DNA from: Streptomyces sp. NBC_00523
Lineage (GTDB): Bacteria > Actinomycetota > Actinomycetes > Streptomycetales > Streptomycetaceae
NCBI RefSeq assembly: GCF_036346615.1
Contig: NZ_CP107836.1
Location: 5,332,001 to 5,396,000 of the forward strand
Reading direction: 5' to 3'
DNA: 64,000 nucleotides
A program made the translations under genes and the position numbers. Numbering within the stretch: the stretch's first letter is position 1; the number at the start of each line of letters is the position of its first letter. Shown here piece by piece: positions 7,974 to 16,357 of the stretch. The notes beneath the pieces were generated by a model. The model saw only the letters and a list, made by a program, of their open reading frames with translations. It did no database searches and was not told where the DNA came from.

Positions 7974-9391
7974 GACGGCGGTCCCGGGTCCCAGGGCGTG
8001 TCCGCGAAGTCCCGTCTGGCCCGCGACGCCTGGCAGGCACTCTCGCCGCACCGGCCGACATCCCAAGTACGTCCAGTACGAGGGATGTCGGCCGGCACGC
8101 CGAGAGCACCCACCAGACGCCGCAGGCCACGCCCTCCGGGCGTACGACGGGACTTCGCGGACACGCCCTGGCGCTCGTCCTCGCCCTGCTCCTGACCGCG
8201 GCGGGCTGCGGCCTGGCGGCCCCCGGCGGCAGCGACGCCGAACCGAGGGTGACGATCCTCGGCCCCTGGACCGACGAGCAGGAACGGCAGTTCAAGGACG
8301 TCCTGGACGGCTTCGGCATCCCGTACACCTACCAGGGGACCGCGGCCACCCGCGAGGTGCTGCTCGCCGAGGTCCAGGCCGGGAACCCGCCCGACATCGC
8401 GATCCTGCCCGGCGTCGGCGAACTGGTCGAGTACGCCGCCGACAACCGGCTCAAGCCGCTCACGGGCCTCTACGACCCGGGGGAGTACGGCAACCCGTGG
8501 CTGCCGGAGGCGGAGGGCATAAAGAAGGACCTGTGGGTGCCGCTCAAGGTCGACCTCAAGTCCATCGTCTGGTACCGCGAGGGCGAGACCCCGCGGCCCG
8601 CCCCGGCTCCGCTCGACGCCTGGTGCGCCGCCATGGGCGACGACGGCTCCTCCGGCTGGCCCGGCAGCGACTGGATCGAGGACCTGCTCCTCCAGCAGGC
8701 GGGCCAGGTGCTGTACGGGCGCTGGGCCACCGGCGACCTGCCCTGGACCGCCCCGCACGTCGTCACCGCCTGGACCACCTGGGCGCACCTGCTCGCCCAG
8801 GGCTCGCGCGAGGAGCGCCAGGCGATCCTGACGAAGGACCACCGCGGCCCGGCCGGAGGACACGGGCTGCTCTTCGACGGCGGCGGCTGCTCCCTGGAAC
8901 ACCAGGGCTCCTTCGCCCGCTCGTTCTACGGGGACCGCAGGGCCGGAGCCGCCTTCACGGACTCGGCACCGCTGCTGCCCGGGGGCCCGTACACCGTGAA
9001 GGCCCACGAGGTGTCGGCGGACTTCGCGGCGCTGTTCGGGGACGGTGAGCAGGCCCGTACGATGATCCGGCGCCTCACGTCCGAGAGGGCCCAGGAGGAG
9101 TGGGGCCGCGAGGGCGGGGTCTTTTCGGCCAATTCCGCGGTCCCGGCCCGCACGGGCGCGGTCGAGCGGAAGGTCGGGCACCGGCTCACGGAGCAGCGGG
9201 TGCCGTTGTGCCTGGATGCCTCGGACGTCATGCCGGCGGCGGTGCGGGACGCCTTCTACGAGGCGGTGCTGCTGACCGTGGCGCACCCGGAGGAGCCGGT
9301 GCTCCCGCGCCTGAAGGACATCCAGAAGGTCCAGGACGCCCAGTTCGACCGGGTCCCCCGGCTCACGGGTGTGTGCGGCAGGCCACAGTGA
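7970..9391 (+). CDS. Extracellular solute-binding lipoprotein (family 1-like) with a MITE inserted in its signal-peptide region
   Basis: The 473-residue frame starts at ATG 7970, overlapping the previous stop (ATGA). The mature part (from about residue 95) reads as a periplasmic-binding-protein fold: VTILGPW, then GNPPDIAILPG and LWVPLKVDLKSIVWY. A lipobox-like segment ending TAAGC places the lipidated Cys at residue 80. The hydrophobic core lies just before it, but residues about 8-67 are encoded by an inserted palindromic element, giving an abnormally long N-region. No in-frame ATG, GTG or TTG lies between the element and the hydrophobic core. No permease or ATPase gene is adjacent, so a sensing role with the membrane protein upstream is more likely than transport (inference). 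Export may be impaired. Confidence 0.75.
   Translation: MRRRSRVPGRVREVPSGPRRLAGTLAAPADIPSTSSTRDVGRHAESTHQTPQATPSGRTTGLRGHALALVLALLLTAAGCGLAAPGGSDAEPRVTILGPWTDEQERQFKDVLDGFGIPYTYQGTAATREVLLAEVQAGNPPDIAILPGVGELVEYAADNRLKPLTGLYDPGEYGNPWLPEAEGIKKDLWVPLKVDLKSIVWYREGETPRPAPAPLDAWCAAMGDDGSSGWPGSDWIEDLLLQQAGQVLYGRWATGDLPWTAPHVVTAWTTWAHLLAQGSREERQAILTKDHRGPAGGHGLLFDGGGCSLEHQGSFARSFYGDRRAGAAFTDSAPLLPGGPYTVKAHEVSADFAALFGDGEQARTMIRRLTSERAQEEWGREGGVFSANSAVPARTGAVERKVGHRLTEQRVPLCLDASDVMPAAVRDAFYEAVLLTVAHPEEPVLPRLKDIQKVQDAQFDRVPRLTGVCGRPQ
7991..8171. mobile_element. MITE-like palindromic element, 181 bp
   Basis: Terminal inverted repeats of 25 bp are perfect (7991-8015 with 8147-8171, beginning CCAGGGCGTGTCC). 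A central hairpin (8051-8064 with 8082-8095) is also perfect, and the arms between show diverged symmetry. No transposase is encoded. I see no target-site duplication. The element lies inside the 5' end of the solute-binding-protein gene and is read through in frame. Such non-autonomous palindromes are known as MITEs mobilised by IS transposases; which IS family the ends match needs a database search. Confidence 0.8.
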
Positions 9392-9392
9392 A

Positions 9393-9417
9393 CCCTTTGT
9401 GGGACCTCCACAAGGGG
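9393..9417 (+). terminator. Hairpin terminator after the solute-binding-protein gene
   Basis: A 10 bp stem (9393-9402 with 9408-9417, one G-T wobble) with a 5-base loop begins 2 bases after the stop at 9391. It closes the five-gene kinase operon before the carboxylase unit. Confidence 0.6.
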
Positions 9418-9545
9418 AACCCGGTACCGGCTGGTACTTCGCCTGCATGGGACCGGGCTTCTGTCAGGCTCCACCAGTAAACCGGGCAGGAGACTGTACG
9501 GAGTCGACGGCACGATTTTCTTGGCGGGGTTCGTAGGGTCGTTAC

Positions 9546-11129
9546 ATGACCGTTGTGGACGAAACCCAGGGCGAGCCGAGCGACACCCGCGGCCGTGTGG
9601 CCGAACTGCTGGCGCTGCGCGAGCAGGCCCGGCGCGGACCCAGTGACCGCGCGACCGAGGCGCAGCACGCCAAGGGCAAGCTGACCGCCCACGAGCGCAT
9701 CGAGCTGCTTCTCGACCCGGGTTCCTTCCATGAGGTGGAGCAGCTGCGGCGGCACCGGGCGACGGGTTTCGGCCTGGAGGCGAAGAAGCCGTACACCGAT
9801 GGTGTCGTCACCGGCTGGGGCACGGTGGAGGGCCGGACGGTCTTCGTGTACGCGCACGACTTCCGGATCTTCGGCGGGGCGCTGGGTGAGGCTCACGCGA
9901 CGAAGATCCACAAGATCATGGACATGGCCATCTCGGCCGGTGCGCCGCTGGTGTCCCTGAACGACGGCGCCGGCGCCCGTATCCAGGAGGGCGTCTCGGC
10001 GCTCGCGGGGTACGGCGGGATCTTCCAGCGGAACACGCGCGCCTCCGGTGTCATCCCGCAGATCTCGGTGATGCTCGGCCCGTGCGCGGGCGGTGCGGCC
10101 TACAGCCCCGCCCTGACGGACTTCGTGTTCATGGTCCGTGAGACCTCGCAGATGTTCATCACCGGTCCGGACGTCGTGAAGGCGGTCACCGGCGAGGAGA
10201 TCACGCAGAACGGCCTGGGCGGCGCGGACGTCCACGCCGAGACCTCGGGCGTCGCGCACTTCGCGTACGACGACGAGGAGACCTGCATCGCCGAGGTCCG
10301 GTACCTCATCGGGATGCTGCCCTCCAACAACCGGGAGAACCCGCCCACCGCGGCGAGCGACGACCCGGCGGACCGGCGCGGCGACGCCCTCCTGGACCTG
10401 GTCCCGGCCGACGGCAACCGCCCGTACGACATGCACAAGGTCATCGAGGAGCTCGTCGACGACGGCGACTACCTGGAGATCCACGAGCGCTGGGCCCGCA
10501 ACATCATCTGCGCCCTGGCCCGGATGGACGGCCAGGTCGTCGGCATCGTCGCCAACCAGCCCCAGGCCCTGGCCGGCGTGCTGGACATCGAGGCGTCCGA
10601 GAAGGCCGCGCGATTCGTCCAGATGTGTGACGCCTTCAACATCCCGATCATCACTCTTCTGGACGTACCCGGCTTCCTGCCCGGCGTCGATCAGGAGCAC
10701 GGTGGGATCATCCGGCACGGCGCGAAGCTGCTCTACGCGTACTGCAACGCGACGGTGCCGCGGATCTCCCTGATCCTGCGCAAGGCGTACGGCGGCGCCT
10801 ACATCGTCATGGACAGCCAGTCCATCGGTGCGGACCTCACCTACGCCTGGCCCACCAACGAGATCGCCGTGATGGGCGCGGAGGGCGCCGCCAACGTCAT
10901 CTTCCGGCGGCAGATCGCGGAGGCCGAGGACTCCGAGGCCATGCGGACCCGCATGGTCAAGGAGTACAAGACCGAGCTCATGCACCCCTACTACGCCGCC
11001 GAGCGCGGCCTGGTCGACGACGTCATCGACCCGGCCGAGACGCGCGAGGTCCTGATCGCCTCGCTCGCGATGCTCCGCACCAAGCACGCCGACCTGCCGT
11101 CCCGCAAGCACGGCAACCCCCCGCAGTAG
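9546..11129 (+). CDS. pccB: Acyl-CoA/propionyl-CoA carboxylase beta (carboxyltransferase) subunit
   Basis: The 527-residue protein transfers carboxyl from biotin to propionyl- or acetyl-CoA, making methylmalonyl- or malonyl-CoA for fatty acid and polyketide synthesis. Both crotonase-like halves are present. The acyl-CoA site has SLNDGAGARIQEG and GPCAGGAAYSPAL, and the carboxybiotin half has DVPGFLPG with GGIIRHGAK and RKAYGGAYIVM. Length and N-terminus (LTAHERIELLLDPGSF) are as usual for actinobacterial PccB. The start has only a weak AGGG upstream. The epsilon subunit gene follows after 18 bases, so the pair forms the carboxyltransferase core. The biotinylated alpha subunit is encoded elsewhere. 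Confidence 0.93.
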   Translation: MTVVDETQGEPSDTRGRVAELLALREQARRGPSDRATEAQHAKGKLTAHERIELLLDPGSFHEVEQLRRHRATGFGLEAKKPYTDGVVTGWGTVEGRTVFVYAHDFRIFGGALGEAHATKIHKIMDMAISAGAPLVSLNDGAGARIQEGVSALAGYGGIFQRNTRASGVIPQISVMLGPCAGGAAYSPALTDFVFMVRETSQMFITGPDVVKAVTGEEITQNGLGGADVHAETSGVAHFAYDDEETCIAEVRYLIGMLPSNNRENPPTAASDDPADRRGDALLDLVPADGNRPYDMHKVIEELVDDGDYLEIHERWARNIICALARMDGQVVGIVANQPQALAGVLDIEASEKAARFVQMCDAFNIPIITLLDVPGFLPGVDQEHGGIIRHGAKLLYAYCNATVPRISLILRKAYGGAYIVMDSQSIGADLTYAWPTNEIAVMGAEGAANVIFRRQIAEAEDSEAMRTRMVKEYKTELMHPYYAAERGLVDDVIDPAETREVLIASLAMLRTKHADLPSRKHGNPPQ

Positions 11130-11147
11130 AAGACGGAGACACCACTC

Positions 11148-11351
11148 ATGACCACTGCCACCGCCGAATCCGTGCTGCGCGTCGAGAAGGGCCTCGCGGA
11201 CCCCGAGGAACTGGCCGCGATCACCGCGGTCCTCCTCGCCCGCGCCGCCGCCCGGCCCGCCACCGCCCCCACCCGCGTCCGCGACACGGCCGGCTGGCGC
11301 CGCCTGGAACGCACCCCGGGCTTCCGCGCCCCGCACAGCTGGCAGGGCTGA
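11148..11351 (+). CDS. accE: Acyl-CoA carboxylase epsilon subunit
   Basis: The 67-residue protein follows the beta subunit gene by 18 bases, with GACGGAGACACCACTC before the ATG. It has the epsilon-subunit pattern: an N-terminal beta/helix segment (VLRVEKGLADPEELAAI) and a C-terminal W-RR-x-R-x-PGF-W motif (GWRRLERTPGF then SWQG). In Streptomyces, epsilon proteins stabilise and stimulate the alpha-beta carboxylase complex. A strong bidirectional terminator follows. Confidence 0.88.
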   Translation: MTTATAESVLRVEKGLADPEELAAITAVLLARAAARPATAPTRVRDTAGWRRLERTPGFRAPHSWQG

Positions 11352-11361
11352 CCCCCGCTGC

Positions 11362-11409
11362 GTACGCCGAGGGCCCCGCACTCAAAGGAGTGCGGGGCCC
11401 TCGGCGTAC
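11362..11409. terminator. Bidirectional terminator between accE and cvnD2
   Basis: A perfect 22 bp stem (11362-11383 with 11388-11409) has the 4-base loop AAAG. It lies between the convergent ends of the carboxylase unit (stop 11351) and the conservon (stop 11419), so it can end transcripts from both sides. Confidence 0.9.
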
Positions 11410-11418
11410 CGGGAACAC

Positions 11419-12000
11419 CTACCGCAGGCGGGCCATCAGCGCGTGCTCAACGAGCGTGATGAGCGCACTCTTCGCATCCGCCCGATGCCGCGCGTCCGTC
11501 GTCAGAATCGGCGTGTCGGGCCCGATCTGAAGCGCCTCGCGCACCTCGTCCGGCGTGTACGGCTGGTGGCCGTCGAAGCCGTTGAGGGCGATGACGAACG
11601 GCAGCCCGCTGTTCTCGAAGTAGTCGACGGCCGGGAAGCAGTCGGCGAGACGGCGGGTGTCGACCAGGACGACGGCGCCGATGGCGCCGCGTACCAGGTC
11701 GTCCCACATGAACCAGAAGCGGTCCTGGCCCGGCGTACCGAAGAGGTACAGGATCAGGTCCTGGTCGAGCGTGATGCGGCCGAAGTCCATCGCCACCGTG
11801 GTGGTGGTCTTGTCCCCCGTGTGCGTCAGGTCGTCGATGCCCGCCGAGGCGGACGTCATCACGGCTTCGGTGCGCAGCGGATTGATCTCCGAGACGGCAC
11901 CGACAAACGTGGTCTTACCCACGCCGAAGCCCCCTGCCACCACGATCTTCGCCGAGGTAGTGGAGCGGGCCGCTCCGCCGCTAGAGCTTGCGAAGTCCAC
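11419..12000 (-). CDS. cvnD2: Conservon GTP-binding protein CvnD (second conservon)
   Basis: The 193-residue small GTPase has P-loop GGFGVGKTT, the switch-like FGTPGQDRF and the NGFD base-recognition motif. It belongs to the conservon GTPase family that works with CvnA-CvnC at the membrane, resembling a bacterial G-protein-coupled system. It is last in its operon and overlaps cvnC by 20 bases, suggesting coupled translation. It differs from the other CvnD in the window by only about seven residues, and long stretches are identical at synonymous sites. The number 2 follows S. coelicolor gene order from memory. Confidence 0.9.
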   Translation of the reverse strand: MDFASSSGGAARSTTSAKIVVAGGFGVGKTTFVGAVSEINPLRTEAVMTSASAGIDDLTHTGDKTTTTVAMDFGRITLDQDLILYLFGTPGQDRFWFMWDDLVRGAIGAVVLVDTRRLADCFPAVDYFENSGLPFVIALNGFDGHQPYTPDEVREALQIGPDTPILTTDARHRADAKSALITLVEHALMARLR

Positions 12001-12631
12001 TGAGCACCCTTTCGAGCAGTGTCACATCTGGCTGGCCGCCGGCGGACTCGTCGCCGCCGGGCTGGTGGATAGCGACGAGTCCCGCCTCGGCCAGGTCGGC
12101 TACGAGGATCCGGGCCACGCCGAGGGGGATCGAGAGGAGGGCCGAGATCTCGGCCACCGACTTGATCTCGAAGCACAGCCGGCAGATCCGCTGGTGCTCG
12201 GGCAACTGCCCTTGCAGCCGGGACGGATCAGCCGTGGTACTGACCAACGCCTCAATGGCGAGTTGGTAGCGCGGTCGGGTCCGTCCACCTGTCATGGCGT
12301 ACGGACGGACCAGAGGATTGTGCGCGGCCGGAGCCGCCGGTTCGGGAGCCCGCCGCGGCTGCACCGGCTGGATCCGGGGCTGTTGCGGCCCGTCGAGGCG
12401 GTGGGGACGCCGGGGGTGGTGCGGCTGCTGCGCGGGCTGCTGGGGCTCCTGCTGCGGCCAGCCGGGCCCCGACTGGCCGTACTGGCCCTGCCCGTACGGC
12501 TGGTAGGGCTGCTGAGGCTGCTGAGCGCCCTGTCTGCCGGGTGCGGAGGGGAAGTTGAAACGATCGTCCCCGTGCTCACCCGGCACGTGCCGGTCACCGT
12601 CGTACTGGTGCCCGCCTGGGGGTGTACCCAC
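11981..12631 (-). CDS. cvnC2: Conservon DUF742 protein CvnC (second conservon)
   Basis: The 216-residue protein starts at GTG 12631, six bases behind the GGAGGAGG site; the longer frame to 12709 has no such site. The first 100 residues are a Gln/Pro-rich disordered region (GQYGQSGPGWPQQ and similar). The DUF742 domain follows: LVRPYAMTGGRTRPRY, then EHQRICRLC and LPLGVARILVADLAEAGLV-type winged-helix features. CvnC is thought to bridge the CvnA kinase-like protein and CvnD GTPase. The N-terminal extension is about 80 residues longer than in the other conservon. Its end overlaps cvnD2. Confidence 0.88.
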   Translation of the reverse strand: MGTPPGGHQYDGDRHVPGEHGDDRFNFPSAPGRQGAQQPQQPYQPYGQGQYGQSGPGWPQQEPQQPAQQPHHPRRPHRLDGPQQPRIQPVQPRRAPEPAAPAAHNPLVRPYAMTGGRTRPRYQLAIEALVSTTADPSRLQGQLPEHQRICRLCFEIKSVAEISALLSIPLGVARILVADLAEAGLVAIHQPGGDESAGGQPDVTLLERVLSGLRKL

Positions 12632-12667
12632 GATTCCTCCTCCGCCTGCCGGTCCCGATACCAGTGG

Positions 12668-12695
12668 ACCGCGCCACCGCACCTTATGGCGCGGT
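12668..12695 (-). other. Intercistronic stem-loop between cvnB2 and cvnC2
   Basis: A 9 bp perfect stem (12668-12676 with 12687-12695, ACCGCGCCA and its complement) with a 10-base loop sits in the 98-base gap between cvnB2 and cvnC2. It may lower read-through or mark an RNA processing site. The function is inferred from position. Confidence 0.5.
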
Positions 12696-12729
12696 GACGC
12701 GAAACGCACTGTCTGGTTACTGGATAAGA

Positions 12730-13152
12730 CTAGTTAAGAAGACTTCCCTGGAGTTCGGCACGGAGGTCCGGGGTGAGGACGCTGCCCGCGCGGTCGACCA
12801 GAAGGGCCATTTCGTACCCGATGAGGCCGATGTCGGCATCCGGGTGTGCGAGAACGGCCAAGGAGGACCCGTCGGAAACGGACATGATGAAGAGGAATCC
12901 TCGCTCCATCTCCACAACCGTCTGATTCACCGCGCCGCCCTCGAAGATCCGCGAGGCACCGGCGGTCAGCGAGGTCAGACCGGAGGCGACCGCCGCCAGC
13001 TGGTCCGCGCGGTCACGGGGGAATCCCTCGGACATCGCCAGCAGGAGTCCGTCGGCGGAGACCACCACCGTGTGCGACACCCCGGGGGTGTTGTCCACGA
13101 AGTTGGTGATCAACCAGTTCAGATTCTGCGCCGCCTGGCTCATCGGGCTCAC
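12730..13152 (-). CDS. cvnB2: Conservon roadblock/LC7 protein CvnB (second conservon)
   Basis: The 140-residue roadblock/LC7 protein begins NLNWLITNFVDNTPGV and contains VVVSADGLLLAMSEGF. These proteins act as platforms or GTPase-activating partners for small GTPases such as CvnD. I chose GTG 13152, seven bases after AGGAG and two bases past the cvnA2 stop, because it gives exactly the same N-terminus (MSPMSQAAQ) and length as the other CvnB. A longer frame to 13215 runs into cvnA2 and is not supported. The AGGAG lies within the last codons of cvnA2, so translation is probably coupled. Confidence 0.9.
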   Translation of the reverse strand: MSPMSQAAQNLNWLITNFVDNTPGVSHTVVVSADGLLLAMSEGFPRDRADQLAAVASGLTSLTAGASRIFEGGAVNQTVVEMERGFLFIMSVSDGSSLAVLAHPDADIGLIGYEMALLVDRAGSVLTPDLRAELQGSLLN

Positions 13153-13153
13153 A

Positions 13154-16100
13154 CTAACGCTCCTGGTTGTAGGTAGTACTTGTGTCCGTACCCGCGTTGC
13201 GTCCCCGGAGGACACCGCGCCGCAGGTTGCTCAGCCTGCCACGCACGTCTTCCGGAGCGCGGGAGACCTGGGGGCCGCCCTGCTGGGTCTGTTCGGCGGT
13301 GCCCTCGACCAGGTTGGCCTTGGGCACGCGCCGGGGAAGACCGGACGGGGTTATCCCGCCCGCCTTCGGCTCCCGGAGCTTCTCGGCCCGATCCCAGCGC
13401 TCGTCGTTGGCCGAGCGCCAGTCGTCGGAGCCGTCGTTTCCGGCGTTCCCGTCGGTGGCCTGCTGCGCCGGGGCCGGCCGCTGCGGCAGTTCGTGCTGCT
13501 GCGGACGCTCCTGCGCTCCACCGGGCCGGTCGTTCCCGCGGCCGGTGGGCTGCCAGTGCTGCTGGCCGCCCCGGCGCGGCAGACCGGCGTCGGTCAGCTC
13601 GTGGCCGGTGTTCGGGACGGGGCCCGAACGCTCGAAGCCTACGCGCTCCTGCGGCTCGGCGGGAGCGCTCACCGCAGATTCCGGTTCCGCCTGGGCGACC
13701 GGCTCGTAGCCACCCTGGTACGTGCCCTGATCTGCCCACTCTTCCTGCTGGGGCTGGGCGGCGTACTGCTCGTCGTAGCCCTGCACGGGCGCCTCGGGGG
13801 CCGCGTACGCCGCCTCCGGATAGCCGCCCTGGGCGCCGTCGTAGGCGGGCTGGGCGTCGTAGCCGTTGGCACCGGTGTACGGGTCGTAGCCGCCCTCGTA
13901 CTGCTGCGCGGCGTAGGCGTCCTGACCGTTCCCGGCGTAGGCGTCCTGACCGTACGCGCCCTCGGCGTACGCCTGCCCGGGCTGCGCCTGCTGCGGCTGG
14001 TCCGGGAACGCCTGGCGCTCGCCGCCGGCGGCCTGGGCCTCCAGCGCCGCGCGGCGCTCCTCGCGCATCAGCGAGCGGCCCACCGGGTCGAGCTGGGCGG
14101 AGTCCGCGGAGCCCTCGTCGTACCGCGAGTCGTCGAAGCCGAGTTCGGCGGCCGTACGCAGCTGCGGCTGCTGCGGCAGCGCGTCGAACGCCTGCTGCTG
14201 CGGGATGATCGAGGAGACGGTGAAGTCGTCCTGCTCCGGCGCGTCGCCGCCGCCACCGTGGGTGATCGCGTCCGGCAGCATGACCAGCGAGGTCGTGCCG
14301 GCCTGCTCGCCCGAGGGGCGCAGCTGGACGCGGATGCCGTGCCGGTCCGCGAGGCGGCCGACCACGAAGAGGCCCATGCGCTGCGAGACCGCGGCGTCCA
14401 CCGTCGGCGGGTTGGCCAGCTTGTGGTTGATGTCGGCGAAGTCCTCGGCGGTGAGGCCGATGCCCTTGTCGTGGATCTCGATCATCACGCGGCCGTCGGG
14501 CAGCCGGGTCGCGGTGACGCGGACCTTGGTCTGCGGCGAGGAGAACGTCGTGGCGTTCTCCAGCAGCTCGGCGAGCAGGTGCACGAGGTCGGTGACGGAC
14601 TGGCCGTGGATCTCGGTCTCCGGGACGCCGGAGAGCTCGATGCGCTCGTACGACTCCACCTCGGAGGAGGCGGCGCGGAGCACGTCCACCAGCGGCACCG
14701 GCTGGTTCCAGCGGCGGCCGGGCTCCTCGCCGGCGAGGACGAGGAGGTTCTCGCCGTTCCGGCGCATACGGGTCGCCAGGTGGTCGAGCCGGAACAGGCT
14801 CTCCAGCTGGTCCGGGTCGGCCTCGTTGTTCTCCAGGTCGGTGATCAGGGTCAGCTGGCCCTCGATGAGGGACTGGTTGCGGCGCGACAGGTTGGTGAAG
14901 ATCGCGTTGACGTTGCCCCGGAGCATGGCCTGCTCGGCCGCGAGCCGGACCGCCTCCTGGTGGACCTGGTCGAAGGCGCGGGCGACCTCGCCGATCTCGT
15001 CCTGCGAGTTGATCGGGATGGGCTGGACGCGGGTGTCGACGCGGCCCGGGTCGGTGCGCGAGAGCTGGTCGACCAGCGAGGGCAGCCGCTGCTCGGCGAT
15101 CCCGAAGGCGGCGGTACGCAGCCGGCGCATCGAGCGGCTCATCTGGCGGGCCATGAGCCCGGCCAGGAGGAACGCGGCCAGCAGGGCGACGACGACGATC
15201 GAGGCGTTGACGATGGCGTCGGTCCGGGCGTCCGAGGAGATCTCCGCGGCCTCGGCCACGGCCTTCTCGACCAGCTCGTTCTCGACCGTGGTGTAGCCGT
15301 CGAACTTGGCGGTGGCGGCGGCCAGCCAGGTCTCGGGGGTGATCCCCTTGGCCTTCAGCTCGTCCTGGTCCTTGCCGAGGCCGATCTCCTTGGCCATGCC
15401 GTCGTAGACCGAGCCGTCGATGGAGGGCGGCGCCACGAACGGCACACCGGCCGCGGCGGCCTTCTCCGTGGCCTCCTTGAGATCGGCGGCACCGGCGGCC
15501 GCCTTGGCCTCCATGACCTTGCGCAGCCGGGTCGCGTCGGCCTCCGTACCACCGGAGGTGAACTCGCCGAGGGCGATCTGCTCCAGGTAGTTGTACGAGC
15601 CGAACGCCTTGACCTGGTCGTTGAACTTGCCGCCCTCCTTGCTGGGGCGGACCAGGAGGTGCATGCCGATGGAGCGCTGAAGCGATTCTGCAGCCTTGGC
15701 CAGCTCGATCGCGTAGACGGTCCGGCCGTAGCTGGTGATGTTGCCGGTGCCGAGGCCCAGTTCGTTGCAGAACTCCATCAGGGAGTGCTGGACCTGGACG
15801 TAGCCCTCCTCGGTCTTCACCGGGTCCATGGCCGCGGTGTAGGCCGCCTTGCGCAGCTGCGGGAGCTTCGGCTCCTCCAGCTTGAACAGCTTGAGGCGGC
15901 GCTGGAGGCCCTCCTTGGCCGGCATGTCCTTGACGGCTTCGGCGAACTTGGCGGCGGCCGCGTCGGTGGTGGCCCGGCTCTGCGAGACGATCTCGTCGTC
16001 GCGCTTGTTCGACAGGAGGGGCTGGGCGGTGAGGTCGCGCTCGTTGAGCAGCGCCTGCCCGTACTCGGCGGCGGCCCGCACGATCAGCGCGGTCTTCTCC

Positions 16101-16357
16101 GCGTCCTGGGCCTCCTGCCAGGTGTTGACCGAGCCCTTCACCTGGAAGCCGCCCATGACCAGGCCGACCAGCACCGGGATCAGGAGGATCGCGTTCAGTC
16201 GGGTGGGCACCCGCCAGTTGCGCGGCGACAGCCGGCTGGTGCTGCCACCGGCCGATGCCCCTTCGGACACGTCGGCGGACGGCGCCGCGGCACGCGACGG
16301 CGGGGTGAAGTTGCCCCGCTCCGCCTGCGCCGTGGAGCCCTCGTTGTTACGCCTCAC
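13154..16357 (-). CDS. cvnA2: Conservon sensor histidine kinase-like protein CvnA (second conservon)
   Basis: The 1067-residue membrane sensor starts at GTG 16357. The order is a short cytoplasmic tail, membrane helix (about 54-74), extracellular nitrate/nitrite-sensing-like helical domain (75-378), second helix (about 380-400), HAMP linker, dimerisation segment LDHLATRMRRNGENLL, and HATPase_c domain (about 590-700). The last has N box LLAELLENATTF, G1 HDKGIGLT and G2 GLFVVGRLADRHG. A 350-residue Gln/Tyr/Pro-rich disordered tail follows. No response regulator lies nearby, as in other conservons, so signalling likely goes through CvnB-D rather than phosphotransfer to a regulator (family knowledge). 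Confidence 0.92.
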   Translation of the reverse strand: MRRNNEGSTAQAERGNFTPPSRAAAPSADVSEGASAGGSTSRLSPRNWRVPTRLNAILLIPVLVGLVMGGFQVKGSVNTWQEAQDAEKTALIVRAAAEYGQALLNERDLTAQPLLSNKRDDEIVSQSRATTDAAAAKFAEAVKDMPAKEGLQRRLKLFKLEEPKLPQLRKAAYTAAMDPVKTEEGYVQVQHSLMEFCNELGLGTGNITSYGRTVYAIELAKAAESLQRSIGMHLLVRPSKEGGKFNDQVKAFGSYNYLEQIALGEFTSGGTEADATRLRKVMEAKAAAGAADLKEATEKAAAAGVPFVAPPSIDGSVYDGMAKEIGLGKDQDELKAKGITPETWLAAATAKFDGYTTVENELVEKAVAEAAEISSDARTDAIVNASIVVVALLAAFLLAGLMARQMSRSMRRLRTAAFGIAEQRLPSLVDQLSRTDPGRVDTRVQPIPINSQDEIGEVARAFDQVHQEAVRLAAEQAMLRGNVNAIFTNLSRRNQSLIEGQLTLITDLENNEADPDQLESLFRLDHLATRMRRNGENLLVLAGEEPGRRWNQPVPLVDVLRAASSEVESYERIELSGVPETEIHGQSVTDLVHLLAELLENATTFSSPQTKVRVTATRLPDGRVMIEIHDKGIGLTAEDFADINHKLANPPTVDAAVSQRMGLFVVGRLADRHGIRVQLRPSGEQAGTTSLVMLPDAITHGGGGDAPEQDDFTVSSIIPQQQAFDALPQQPQLRTAAELGFDDSRYDEGSADSAQLDPVGRSLMREERRAALEAQAAGGERQAFPDQPQQAQPGQAYAEGAYGQDAYAGNGQDAYAAQQYEGGYDPYTGANGYDAQPAYDGAQGGYPEAAYAAPEAPVQGYDEQYAAQPQQEEWADQGTYQGGYEPVAQAEPESAVSAPAEPQERVGFERSGPVPNTGHELTDAGLPRRGGQQHWQPTGRGNDRPGGAQERPQQHELPQRPAPAQQATDGNAGNDGSDDWRSANDERWDRAEKLREPKAGGITPSGLPRRVPKANLVEGTAEQTQQGGPQVSRAPEDVRGRLSNLRRGVLRGRNAGTDTSTTYNQER

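Noticed and set aside
7970..9391. Solute-binding protein gene considered a pseudogene because of the insertion
   Set aside because: The frame is intact from start to stop and the lipobox and mature domain are preserved. Loss of function is possible but not shown.
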